Part shown: positions 54,021-62,194 of the stretch, piece after piece
How the letters are laid out: each line of letters opens with the position of its first letter
How positions within the stretch are numbered: position 1 is the stretch's first letter
Assembly (NCBI GenBank): GCA_963824345.1
Contig: CAWGOZ010000023.1
Coordinates: 434,001 to 498,000 of the forward strand
Source: Palsa-89 sp963824345
GTDB lineage: Bacteria > Acidobacteriota > Terriglobia > Bryobacterales > Bryobacteraceae
Length of the DNA: 64,000 nt
Reading direction: 5' to 3'
The notes under the pieces: generated by a model
The model's input: the letters and a program-made list of their open reading frames with translations, nothing else
Database searches by the model: none
Told to the model about the DNA's origin: nothing
Program-made: the position numbers and the translations under genes

Positions 54021-54899
54021 AGAAACTTGAGGCGGGGGCAGGGCGTTAGGATCGCGCTCGAAAACGATACCAATTGGAAAAACCTGGCTGGTGGGAAGCA
54101 CCTGCAACGAAATCTTGGAACTCGGCCTAATCTTAGTGGCGCAATCCGGGCACTGCGCGGGGTTGTCCGGCGACCACTCAAAGAGGATGATGGCTTCCTC
54201 ATGCGCCTGCAGTTGGTCCTTGCCAAGCGTTATCTTCAGGCCGGGCATGCCGGGGTCCTCCAGTTTGAGGGTGATCATCCCTGGCATTCCATTGCGGACG
54301 CGGATCACGTCTCGCGACGCTTGATCCTGACGCAGATGGACGGCCTGCTTATCCACCGTCACCATCGCCAGGATGTTTTTCGCCAGGCCCTTCATGTCCT
54401 TGGGTACCGCTGGAGCTTGGGCATCTTTCGGCCGCTCGGCCTCGGCCTGGGGTAACTGGATGAATCCGGTGGGAGAAAACGGCGACGCTACCTGGGTGGG
54501 CTTGACGTAATGCCAATACCACTGTCCATCCACGACCTCCCAATTGCTGGTGGTTGCGAAATTAGTCGGCGAGACTAGGCCGTGCCACTTCCATTCGCTG
54601 TTACAGCTTTCGACCACCACGGCATTCATGAAATCCCTGGTATAGCGTATCCGAAGGGTCTCGCAGTTCTTGTATTGTTGTTTGTCCGCCTCCAGGAAAG
54701 CATTCTGGGAATCATCTGCCACCAGCAGAAAGGCTTCCTTGTACTTTCCCGTCATGAACGCGCGATAGTACTGGTCGACGCGGGCGCGTAGCGCCTCTTC
54801 CACGGGCGCCGGCGCTTTATCCACCAGATCTTGTGAGTCCTGAGCGCGCCCTAACATCCCGGAAACCAGGAGGAGCGTAGCGAAAGAAAGCGTTCTCAT
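54003..54899 (-). CDS. Secreted protein of unknown function
   Basis: 298 residues from ATG 54899. Signal peptide MRTLSFATLLLVSGMLGRAQ. The first half (LRARVDQYYRAFMTGKYKEA, then FLEADKQQYKNCETLRIRYT and WEVVDGQWYWHYVK) resembles the NTF2-like/SnoaL-type fold often found in acidobacterial secreted proteins. The second half is beta-rich with a CPDC pair (CPDCATKIRPSSKI) that could bind metal. No function assigned. The gene is convergent with its neighbour and precedes tRNA-Gln in the same direction. Confidence 0.65.
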   Translation of the reverse strand: MRTLSFATLLLVSGMLGRAQDSQDLVDKAPAPVEEALRARVDQYYRAFMTGKYKEAFLLVADDSQNAFLEADKQQYKNCETLRIRYTRDFMNAVVVESCNSEWKWHGLVSPTNFATTSNWEVVDGQWYWHYVKPTQVASPFSPTGFIQLPQAEAERPKDAQAPAVPKDMKGLAKNILAMVTVDKQAVHLRQDQASRDVIRVRNGMPGMITLKLEDPGMPGLKITLGKDQLQAHEEAIILFEWSPDNPAQCPDCATKIRPSSKISLQVLPTSQVFPIGIVFERDPNALPPPQVSPLLQK

Positions 54900-54944
54900 A
54901 GGTCTTTGGTCCGAAACTCTTCCTTTAGAGTATCAATTTACTCT

Positions 54945-55018
54945 TGGCTGGGAGGCAGGGACTCGAACCCCGATACGCAGATCCAGAGTCTGCAGTCTTA
55001 CCATTAGACGACCTCCCA
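54945..55018 (-). tRNA. tRNA-Gln (CTG)
   Basis: On the minus strand TGGGAGG pairs with CCTCCCA, followed by discriminator G and encoded CCA (54947-54945). D arm GTCTAATGGTAAGAC, T arm GGGGTTCGAGTCCCT. The anticodon stem GCAGA/TCTGC holds the loop CTCTGGA, with anticodon CTG for Gln. 74 nt including CCA, short D loop. Confidence 0.93.
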
Positions 55019-55084
55019 ACAGGAGCCTTCAGCGCGGTTTGCACGAAAGGTTGTCGCCCTATTCTAGCATCGACTTCGAAATGG

Positions 55085-55558
55085 CTAACTGCGCGTTCGG
55101 CTAGGGGCGTTTTTCGCCTTCGCGGCGGGAGTTCGAGGCTTGGAATGTTCGCCTGCCAGGTAGGTCCGCCAGCGCTTGAGTACGCCCTCCGAATCAAAGG
55201 CGCGCCACTCGGCCCGCAGGTCTTTTACCTTTCTCTTCAGCGCGCGGCGGATGTGGTCTTGCAGTGCACGATCCCCGCGCACCACGCGCTGAATCGCCTC
55301 ATAATCGCTGACCTTGCCGAGCGCTCCCTGCAATTGGTGCAGAGCCTTGAGGTAACGATCCAGGCGCGGACCGTAGACCGGCCGAAACAACTCCAGAGTG
55401 TAGCGGAAGCGCTTGGTTTCCAAACGGAATCCATGCAACTCATGGGGCGGCCGCTTTTCGCCCAGCGCATCGCGGCCGGTTTCGAAATACTTCCTCGCCA
55501 GCTTGGGGAGCACCTCCCGCGCGTTCTCGGCGACACTGTGGGCGGGGTTCAGTTTCAT
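55085..55558 (-). CDS. CHAD-domain protein, C-terminal half
   Basis: 157 residues from ATG 55558, overlapping the previous stop by 4 bp (ATGA). It contains the second helical bundle of a CHAD domain: LHGFRLETKRFRYTLELF (HxxRxxxKRxRY) and ALHQLQGALGKVSDYEAI, the family's LQ..LG...D block. The tail is basic (KAKNAPSRTRS). CHAD domains bind polyphosphate through the conserved His, Arg and Lys. A full domain needs the first bundle, encoded in the upstream ORF, so the halves presumably associate, or the gene is split by a frameshift. Confidence 0.78.
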   Translation of the reverse strand: MKLNPAHSVAENAREVLPKLARKYFETGRDALGEKRPPHELHGFRLETKRFRYTLELFRPVYGPRLDRYLKALHQLQGALGKVSDYEAIQRVVRGDRALQDHIRRALKRKVKDLRAEWRAFDSEGVLKRWRTYLAGEHSKPRTPAAKAKNAPSRTRS

Positions 55559-55974
55559 AGGCCGCGAAGCGATAGGTCGTTACGCCACTTGGAGGAGAAA
55601 TCACGCGCGCCCCAGCGGCGCAACATTTCTGAGAACTGGCGCTGGTACGCCAAGCGCTCTTTCTCCACGCGCGGCCGCTCGGCGGCACGCCCGGCCTCGG
55701 CCAGGAAATCGAGCGCGATATCCCGGTCTCGAATCGCCGAAGTGACGCGCATCACGCGCTTTAGCATTTTGCGAATCTTCTTGACTTCCCAGCCGGGAAA
55801 GAAGTCCTCGAACAATTCCAGCCCTTGCAAGAAGCGCCGCGCGCCGACGCGCAAATCGTGAATCTCATTGGATCCGGGCCTCTTGGCGGCCCGATGCACT
55901 TGATAGGCCAGCGTAGTGAGCAGGCGGTTCATCTGCTCGATGGCGTAGTTATGCATCCCCGGTTTGCCGGTCAT
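55555..55974 (-). CDS. CHAD-domain protein, N-terminal half
   Basis: 139 residues from a start at 55974 that overlaps the ppx stop (ATGA). It has the first CHAD bundle: IHDLRVGARRFLQGLELF, KKIRKMLKRVMRVTSAIRDRDIALDFL, where HDLRVxxRR is the polyphosphate-binding strip. The product ends after LSLRGL at a TGA overlapping the ATG of the second half. A single-protein CHAD domain has both bundles, so this is either a natural split with coupled translation or a frameshift. Confidence 0.78.
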   Translation of the reverse strand: MTGKPGMHNYAIEQMNRLLTTLAYQVHRAAKRPGSNEIHDLRVGARRFLQGLELFEDFFPGWEVKKIRKMLKRVMRVTSAIRDRDIALDFLAEAGRAAERPRVEKERLAYQRQFSEMLRRWGARDFSSKWRNDLSLRGL

Positions 55975-57503
55975 GGCCGCACCCGCGTCAACTGAAGTTG
56001 TACTTGATAGGTTTCACGAAACGCTTCGGCCACGCGTTCCGCGGCCCAGATTTCGAGGTCCGGATCGGGTTTCGAATCCAGGGCCAGCGTCACGGATCCG
56101 TTGCGGAACTGAACTTGCAGATCGCCCACGCGCTGCTCGTGGCTGCGGTCCAGACTGTCGGCGATGCGCAGCAGGGGAACCAGCAGGTGGATGGCGCGCC
56201 GCGCATCGGGGTCGATGGTTTGGAACGGGGAATGCCTGGGGGTGGGCATGGATTTTCTATGATACCGGCACAGCAGGGCGATCATTTGCCGTTCGGTATC
56301 GGTAAAACCCGGCAAGTCGGAATGCGCGACCAGATAGTAGGAGTGCTTGTGATGGCTGGTATCGCTGACGAAATGCCCGATGTCGTGAAGATAGGCCGCG
56401 GCTTCCAGCAGTTTGCCCAGCGCCGGGGGAAGCCTGTGCAGGGGCTGCAGGGACTGAAATAGACGGTGCGCCAAATCAGCCACCTTGCGGGCATGCGAGA
56501 GCTGCACTCCATAGCGGCGCGCCATTTGTTCCACGGCCCGGCGTTGATCCCGGTTGAGCATGCTCAATTCCCGTCCTACGCCCCGCGCCGCGAGGTCGGC
56601 GATAATTCCGTCACGCACGCCGGCGGCCGAATAGTGCAAGGCGGGCTGCTGGAATAACTCGAGCATGCGGCAAAAAACGGCCGCGCCCGCCACAATCAGC
56701 TCGGCGCGGTTGGGACCGATCCCTTGAATCTTGCGGCGGCCGTTCAAATCGAGCGTCGACACGTCGCGATAGAACCGACGGATCTGCGCGGCCGAGGCTT
56801 TTAGCCGGTCCGCCTCGTCGCGCCGCGAGCGGGCCACGCGGTTCACTGCGCACACAATCGCCGCCGCAGTGGCTGAGGTTGCGATGGCGCGATCGAACGG
56901 ACCCGGCCCGATTCTATTCAATGGTCCGGCCAGCTTCTCTTCGATATATTCATTCAACCGATGCAGGTCGATGGGCGCCGGCGGGTTGGTCCGCAGGAAA
57001 ACCTCGGTTAAGCGCACCGCGCCCAGAGGCTTGGAGAAGGCCTCCGACAGGACGCCATGGTCGGACAGAATCACTTCGGCGCTGCCGCCGCCCACGTCGA
57101 TCATCAACACACGCTTGCCGGTTTGCGGCCAGCGAGCCTGCACTCCCAGGTGAATAAGGCGCGCTTCCTCTTGACCGGAGATGATCTCGATGGGCGCCCC
57201 CAAGGCTTTGGCGGCCCGTTCCAAAAACTCCTGTTGATTGCTCGCGTCGCGCACCGCGCTGGTGGCAACCGCCCGCACGCCGATCACATCCAGCTTTTGG
57301 TAGATCTGCGCCATACGGGCCAGATTCGCGCAAACAAATTCCAGCGCGTCCGCGGCTATGCGGCCATCTTGAAACACGCCGGCTCCCAGGCGCGTGACTT
57401 GACGCTCGGCCGCGAGAATCTTGGTGGCCATGCCGGCTCCCGTTTCGGCGGCCTGCATGCGGATCGAATTGCTGCCAATATCGATGGCGGCATAACGCGG
57501 CAT
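55971..57503 (-). CDS. Ppx/GppA exopolyphosphatase-type phosphatase with HD domain
   Basis: 510 residues from ATG 57503. ASKHA fold: YAAIDIGSNSIRMQAAETGA at the start, GVRAVATSAVRDASNQQEFL, IISGQEEARLIHLGV (catalytic Glu), MIDVGGGSAEVIL and IQGIGPNRAELIVAGAAVF. The C-terminal HD-type domain has AAAYLHDIGHFVS and HHKHSYYLV. It hydrolyses polyphosphate or pppGpp. The two CHAD halves follow in the same operon by ATGA overlaps, as expected for polyphosphate metabolism. It is divergent from the tandem kinases, with 75 bp between starts. Confidence 0.9.
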   Translation of the reverse strand: MPRYAAIDIGSNSIRMQAAETGAGMATKILAAERQVTRLGAGVFQDGRIAADALEFVCANLARMAQIYQKLDVIGVRAVATSAVRDASNQQEFLERAAKALGAPIEIISGQEEARLIHLGVQARWPQTGKRVLMIDVGGGSAEVILSDHGVLSEAFSKPLGAVRLTEVFLRTNPPAPIDLHRLNEYIEEKLAGPLNRIGPGPFDRAIATSATAAAIVCAVNRVARSRRDEADRLKASAAQIRRFYRDVSTLDLNGRRKIQGIGPNRAELIVAGAAVFCRMLELFQQPALHYSAAGVRDGIIADLAARGVGRELSMLNRDQRRAVEQMARRYGVQLSHARKVADLAHRLFQSLQPLHRLPPALGKLLEAAAYLHDIGHFVSDTSHHKHSYYLVAHSDLPGFTDTERQMIALLCRYHRKSMPTPRHSPFQTIDPDARRAIHLLVPLLRIADSLDRSHEQRVGDLQVQFRNGSVTLALDSKPDPDLEIWAAERVAEAFRETYQVQLQLTRVRP

Positions 57504-57578
57504 GCTCCCATAGTATCGTTGGCGCTGGCCGCTCCCAAATTCACTAAAACGTTATAATGTGGCTGCGCTCTGCCCTCT

Positions 57579-58310
57579 ATGCCCTTGCTCCTTCCGAATC
57601 GTCATCGCGGCAAGCTTATCGTTGTCGAGGGTATCGACGGATCCGGAAAATCCACCCAGCTCTCTTTATTGAGCCAGTGGCTGCGCGCGCAATGCCTTGC
57701 GGTGGCGTTCAGCGAATGGAATTCGTCGCCGCTGGTGCGCGAAACCACCAAGCGCGGCAAGAAGAAGAACATGTTCACGCCGGTGACCTTCAGCTTGATT
57801 CACGCCACCGATTTCGCCGACCGCCTGGAGCGCTACATCGTACCGCTGGTGAAGGCCGGGGCAGTGGTGTGCGCCGATCGCTATGCCTACACCGCTTTCG
57901 CGCGCGATGTGGTGCGGGGCGTGAGCCGGCGCTGGGTGCGCAACCTATACCGCTTCGCCCTGCGGCCGAATCTCGCGTTCTACTTTCGCGTGCCGCTGGA
58001 AGTGGCGATCGGGCGTATTCTAGGCGGGCGGAATGCGATCAAATTCTACGAAGCGGGCATGGACATGGGGCTCAGCCGCAACGTGGAAGAGAGCTTTCGG
58101 ATCTTTCAAGGACGCATTCTGGACGAATACGAGGCCATGATCCAGGAGCTGGGCTTTCATGTGATCGACGCCACAGGTTCCATTGAGGAACAGCAACAAC
58201 AGATGCGCGACATCGTGACGCGGGAACTGGGCGACAGTCTGCGCAACGGCGTGCTGCGCGCCGGGCGAGGAGACTTGGATGCTGCTCAAGCAGCCCCTCG
58301 AATTCTATAG
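57579..58310 (+). CDS. Thymidylate-kinase-like P-loop kinase, first of tandem pair
   Basis: 243 residues. P-loop VEGIDGSGKSTQ with a normal Lys (18-26), DRY motif in VVCADRYAYTAFARDVVRG (the DR(Y/H) acceptor site), and YFRVPLEVAIGRILGG near the lid. The insert TTKRGKKKNMFTPVTFSLIH differs from classical Tmk. Kinases of this family make dTDP from dTMP, but this pair may have another acceptor. It overlaps the second paralogue by 32 bp and is divergent from the ppx operon. Confidence 0.78.
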   Translation: MPLLLPNRHRGKLIVVEGIDGSGKSTQLSLLSQWLRAQCLAVAFSEWNSSPLVRETTKRGKKKNMFTPVTFSLIHATDFADRLERYIVPLVKAGAVVCADRYAYTAFARDVVRGVSRRWVRNLYRFALRPNLAFYFRVPLEVAIGRILGGRNAIKFYEAGMDMGLSRNVEESFRIFQGRILDEYEAMIQELGFHVIDATGSIEEQQQQMRDIVTRELGDSLRNGVLRAGRGDLDAAQAAPRIL

Positions 58311-58971
58311 CGAACCGCTGGCGGGAGTCGATCGCGCCGAGCTGCAAGGGAAGCTGATCGTGATCGAGGGGCCGGATTCGGTGGGCCGGTCCACGCAAGT
58401 GGCGCGATTGCGCACTTGGCTGGAGCATCAAGGGCACGCCGTGTTGGACACCGGCCTGGCACGCGGCGCGCTGGCCGGAAAGGGCATCTCGCAAGCCAAG
58501 GAAGGCAATACGTTGGGGCCGATCACGATGACGCTGTTCTATGCCACCGATTTTGCCGATCGCCTGGAGAACGAAATCGTGCCCGCTCTGCGCGCCGGGT
58601 TCGTGGTGCTGACCGACCGGTATATTTTTTCCCTGATGGCCCGCGCTATCGCCCGCGGCGAGGACCGCGCTTGGATCGAACGCGTGGCCAGTTTCGCCGT
58701 GGTTCCGCATGCCATTTATTACCTGCGAGCCGAGGTGCGCGATCTGGTGTCGCGCGTGGTGCTGGGACGCGGCGCGTTCGACCATTGGGAAAGCGGAATG
58801 GATATGCGCTTCGGCGCGGACATGCACGACAGCTTCGTCAAGTACCAATCGCGCGTGATTCTGGCGCTGGACCGCATGGCCAAGCGCTACAATTTCGTGG
58901 TGATCGACGCCACAAAAACGCCGGATCAGATCTTTCGCGAGCTGCAACGTTCGATCGGCAAACTGTTTTAA
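58279..58971 (+). CDS. Thymidylate-kinase-like paralogue with altered P-loop
   Basis: 230 residues from ATG 58279. It aligns with the preceding gene throughout (LIVIEGPDSVGRSTQVARL; FYATDFADRLENEIVPALRAGF; VLTDRYIFSLMARAIARGED; YYLRAEVRDLVSRVVLG; ESGMDMRFGADM). The Walker A lysine is replaced by Arg37 (GPDSVGRST), which usually abolishes or lowers phosphoryl transfer. It keeps the DRY motif. It may be a regulatory partner of the first kinase. Its stop overlaps the convergent gene by 4 bp. Confidence 0.75.
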   Translation: MLLKQPLEFYSEPLAGVDRAELQGKLIVIEGPDSVGRSTQVARLRTWLEHQGHAVLDTGLARGALAGKGISQAKEGNTLGPITMTLFYATDFADRLENEIVPALRAGFVVLTDRYIFSLMARAIARGEDRAWIERVASFAVVPHAIYYLRAEVRDLVSRVVLGRGAFDHWESGMDMRFGADMHDSFVKYQSRVILALDRMAKRYNFVVIDATKTPDQIFRELQRSIGKLF

Positions 58972-59426
58972 TTTCGTGCCTGGTCCGCGGATCGACGGAA
59001 GAGCTTTTGTCTAAAGTCGGGCCAAAATTCGTCGAATACGTTGCTGCCGAAGCGGTCCAGGAAGCCCAGGCCGGTACGGATGGTAGCCCGCTCGACAGTA
59101 TCGTCGCCTGGAGCGCGCCAGGCATTCGAAAGGAAATTGCTGCCGGGAATCGCGATGAAGCAGGCATATGCGGGCATTACGTTTCCGTCGCGGTTCTCTG
59201 CCATGAAGGTCAATTTGGCGGCGTGTCCGAGCCGGTGGCCGAACGATGCGCCTCGGTCGCGGACGTAGCGCGGATCCTCGCCCCAGACCGCGCCGAGGCC
59301 TGCGCCAAGCACTTCGCCCGCCAGGCCTTCCGGTCCAACCGTGCTCTTCAACAGGATGGAACCCCGAACTTTGCGAGTCATTTCCGCTCCCCAATTCGGG
59401 AATTTGAATAGCAGGTTAGGTTCCAT
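58968..59426 (-). CDS. Conserved acidobacterial protein of unknown function, N-terminally short
   Basis: 152 residues from ATG 59426 (GTG 59450 would add eight). The pattern WGEDPRYVRDRGASFGHRLG, VMPAYACFIAIPGSNFLSNA, then GLGFLDRFGSNVFDEFWPDF and FRQKLF is, as I recall, shared by a widespread acidobacterial family of about 250 residues with a signal peptide, which is not visible here. No signal peptide is seen at either start. Either this copy is truncated or the start is further up and interrupted. Function unknown. Confidence 0.5.
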   Translation of the reverse strand: MEPNLLFKFPNWGAEMTRKVRGSILLKSTVGPEGLAGEVLGAGLGAVWGEDPRYVRDRGASFGHRLGHAAKLTFMAENRDGNVMPAYACFIAIPGSNFLSNAWRAPGDDTVERATIRTGLGFLDRFGSNVFDEFWPDFRQKLFRRSADQARN

Positions 59427-59545
59427 CGCCAGCCCGCGGCTCACACGCACCTACGGTAGGAAACACATAAACCCTACATTTTTCGCCTAGGGCCTGTCGA
59501 GAAGGAAACGCCTCCCGCCCGCCGGAATCCGCTATCGTTAGACAA

Positions 59546-61369
59546 ATGCCGGACTGGCTCAGCATCCACGAACCCATCCTGGTAAATACCATCGGGCACT
59601 GCGGCGGCGCGGTCATCTTTGGGATGCTGCTGTATTTTTTCCTCACCAACTGGCGGCGCGGCCGTGAAGAACGGGCGAAGCTGCCGATCCTAGCCGCGGC
59701 TCTGGCTTTTCTATGGAATATCGGCTCGCTGATTGCTCTGGGGACGGGACCGCGCGGCGGGATAGCGCCCGACGTCATTGTCGCGGCCAGCTTCTCCGTG
59801 CTTAGTCTGTTGCCAGCCGTGCTGCTGCATATTTCTCTGGAGTCCGAACACCGGCCAAGCTGTCGTCCAATTTGGATTAGCGGGTACATTCTCAGCTCCG
59901 GCGCCATCATCCTGCACATCGCCGACCTGGCGACGGGGCGCCCATCTTTCCATTTCGCCGCATTACTTCTGGTGACCATCGGTTTCGCCGTACTGACCGC
60001 GATCTCGGTGCTGTTCGAACTCCGCCAGAAGAACCGCGCGGCGACCTCACGCTTGGTGGGCGCGATGGTGCTGTTCCTGTTCGCGATTTCATTCACGCAT
60101 TTCGGAGCCGAAAACGGCCATCAGGTGTGGTCCAAGGAAATCGCGCTGCATCACGCCGGCATTCCTCTGGCGTTATTCGTGCTGCTGCAGAACTATCGCT
60201 TTCTCTTGCTGGATGCCTTCCTGCGATTCGTGGTGAATGCCACGCTCGCGGCGGCGGCAGTGCTGGCATCCATTCGCATTGTGGAATCGGCCGACCATGG
60301 CTCCCTGCGGATGCATCCTTTCGATGCCGGGCTTCTGTTCGCGGGCGGCTGCCTGCTGCTGACGTTATTCGTTTATGTTCGCAATCGAATGCAAAGCTGG
60401 CTAACCAGCGTGGTTTTCTTGCGGTCGAATGTCGATGACGCGCTGGAACAGCTTCTGAAACTGGTTCGCGCGTCTCAGGATGAGTCCGTGTACCTGCCTC
60501 AAGCGGCAGAAGTGATTGCGGGGTTCGTTCGGACGACGCGGTTTGAGTTGACCGAACAAGCTCCCCAAGGTGAGCTGCCGGCGTGGGTCCAAGCCATGGT
60601 TCCATTGCGCTTTTCCCGAGGCGACGCGAAGTATCTGCTGTTGGGCCCGCGTGACGGCGCGCGGCGATACTTAAGCGAGGATTTCGCGGTGCTGCTGCGG
60701 CTGGGGGCGGCCGTCGTGGAGCACGTGGAGCAACTGCGGGGCATTCAGATGCAAGGGCTAGTGTCACAGGCCGAGCTAAAGGCGCTACAGGCGCAGATCA
60801 ATCCCCACTTCTTCTTCAACGCGCTGAACACGCTGTATGGAGCCATCGACCGCGGCAACGCCGATGCCCGCCGGCTGGTCCTGAACCTGTCGGACGTCTT
60901 CCGCTATCTGCTGCGCTCCGACCGGACCTTGATCGAGATCGAAGAGGAGTTGCGCATTGTCCGCGCGTACCTGGAGATCGAGCAACTGCGCCTAGGCCCC
61001 AAGCTGCGGACTGAAATCAACGTGGATGGAGCAGCCTTGCGCGCGATGATTCCTCTGCTTTCGGTGCAGCCGCTGGTGGAGAACGCGGTGAAGCACGGCG
61101 TAGCGCCGCGGACCGGCGCCGGGTTCGTACGTCTCGATATCACGGCCCAGCCGCATACGCTGTCGGTGACCGTCTCCAACTCCGGGGAATGTGACTCGAG
61201 CGCTCTGACGGCCGGCCGCGCCGACGGAGGAATCGGCTTAGCCAACGTTCGCCGGCGGCTGGAACTGCATTACGGCGAAGAATCCAGTTTTCTCGCTGCG
61301 GTGGAGGATGGCGTCACAACGGTTGGTTTTCTACTGCCATTGAACGTTGTGGTGGGGATGCCGGCATGA
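59546..61369 (+). CDS. LytS-type sensor histidine kinase
   Basis: 607 residues. Seven to eight N-terminal helices (about 18-300) form a membrane sensor. A coiled coil and GAF-like region (330-400) follow. The histidine kinase domain of the LytS/YehU class has LQAQINPHFFFNALNTLYG (phosphorylated His at about 419), NLSDVFRYLLRSDRTLIEIE and VRAYLEIEQLRLGPKL. The ATPase domain has VQPLVENAVKHGVAP and GGIGLANVRRRLELHYG. The signal is unknown. Its stop overlaps the LytTR regulator's ATG by 4 bp (ATGA). Confidence 0.9.
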   Translation: MPDWLSIHEPILVNTIGHCGGAVIFGMLLYFFLTNWRRGREERAKLPILAAALAFLWNIGSLIALGTGPRGGIAPDVIVAASFSVLSLLPAVLLHISLESEHRPSCRPIWISGYILSSGAIILHIADLATGRPSFHFAALLLVTIGFAVLTAISVLFELRQKNRAATSRLVGAMVLFLFAISFTHFGAENGHQVWSKEIALHHAGIPLALFVLLQNYRFLLLDAFLRFVVNATLAAAAVLASIRIVESADHGSLRMHPFDAGLLFAGGCLLLTLFVYVRNRMQSWLTSVVFLRSNVDDALEQLLKLVRASQDESVYLPQAAEVIAGFVRTTRFELTEQAPQGELPAWVQAMVPLRFSRGDAKYLLLGPRDGARRYLSEDFAVLLRLGAAVVEHVEQLRGIQMQGLVSQAELKALQAQINPHFFFNALNTLYGAIDRGNADARRLVLNLSDVFRYLLRSDRTLIEIEEELRIVRAYLEIEQLRLGPKLRTEINVDGAALRAMIPLLSVQPLVENAVKHGVAPRTGAGFVRLDITAQPHTLSVTVSNSGECDSSALTAGRADGGIGLANVRRRLELHYGEESSFLAAVEDGVTTVGFLLPLNVVVGMPA

Positions 61370-62121
61370 CTCTGAAGACCTTGATCGTGGACGACGAGCC
61401 AATCGCCCGCAAGGTTCTGCGCGAAGAGTTGGAGCTGATCTCGGACGTGGAAGTGATTGGGGAGGCAGCCGACGGCGCGGCAGCGTTGGAGACGATCGGC
61501 CGCGAGCATCCCGATCTGGTGCTTCTGGATCTCCAGATGCCGGCCATGGGTGGGCTGGAGGTAGTGCGGCATCTGAAGCGCGGGAAACGACTGCCGGTGA
61601 TCGTTGTGGTGACTGCCCATGACGAATACGCGCTCGAAGCCTTTGAGGCGGGCGCGATCGATTATCTGCTCAAGCCGGTGCGCCAGGAGCGGTTGTCCGA
61701 AGCCGTGGATCGTGCCAAACGCTTGACCGGGCGCCAGGCAACGGAACGGATCGCGCGGCTTCAGGAGATCGGCGATCCAGCGGCCGAGCGCCGCACGCGG
61801 CGAATTGTGGGCAAGATCGGCGAGGAGTATTTCCTGCTCGGCGCCGACGAGATTTATGCCTTCCAAGCCGACGGGGACCTGGTCTGGATCCTGGGAGCCA
61901 GGCGCAAGTATTTAGCCACGCAGACTTTGAAGGTGCTGGAGGAGCGTCTGAAGGACACCAGCTTCCGGCGCATTCATCGCAATGCGCTGATTAACGTCGA
62001 TCACGTGCGGAAGATGAGCGCTTTGAGCAGCCAGCGCTGGTTGATCACGCTCGCAAACGACCAGGAGTTCGTCGCCAGCCGGAGGCAGGCAAGCAGTGTC
62101 CGCGAACTCCTGAGCTGGTAA
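61366..62121 (+). CDS. LytTR-family response regulator
   Basis: 251 residues. Receiver domain 1-120: acidic pocket Asp9/Asp10, phospho-acceptor Asp55 in LVLLDLQMPAMGG, then VVVTAHDEYALEAFEAGAID and Lys in LLKPV. The LytTR DNA-binding domain starts near 150: GEEYFLLGADEIYAFQADGD, KYLATQTLKVLEERLKDTSF and FRRIHRNALINVDHVRKM. It is paired with the upstream kinase. The RND operon that follows is a possible target because it starts right after a new promoter (inference). Confidence 0.92.
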   Translation: MTLKTLIVDDEPIARKVLREELELISDVEVIGEAADGAAALETIGREHPDLVLLDLQMPAMGGLEVVRHLKRGKRLPVIVVVTAHDEYALEAFEAGAIDYLLKPVRQERLSEAVDRAKRLTGRQATERIARLQEIGDPAAERRTRRIVGKIGEEYFLLGADEIYAFQADGDLVWILGARRKYLATQTLKVLEERLKDTSFRRIHRNALINVDHVRKMSALSSQRWLITLANDQEFVASRRQASSVRELLSW

Positions 62122-62125
62122 TTCC

Positions 62126-62155
62126 TTTACCTGACCCCGAGAGTGTTAGTATAAA
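62126..62155 (+). promoter_or_regulatory. Candidate promoter of the RND efflux operon
   Basis: TTTACC at 62126-62131 (four of six positions), an 18-bp spacer and TATAAA at 62150-62155 (five of six). It lies between the response regulator stop and the AAGGAGG ribosome site of the membrane fusion protein at 62175-62181. Confidence 0.55.
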
Positions 62156-62194
62156 AACCTTCAGTACGCCCAAAAAGGAGGATTGGCAAACCTC

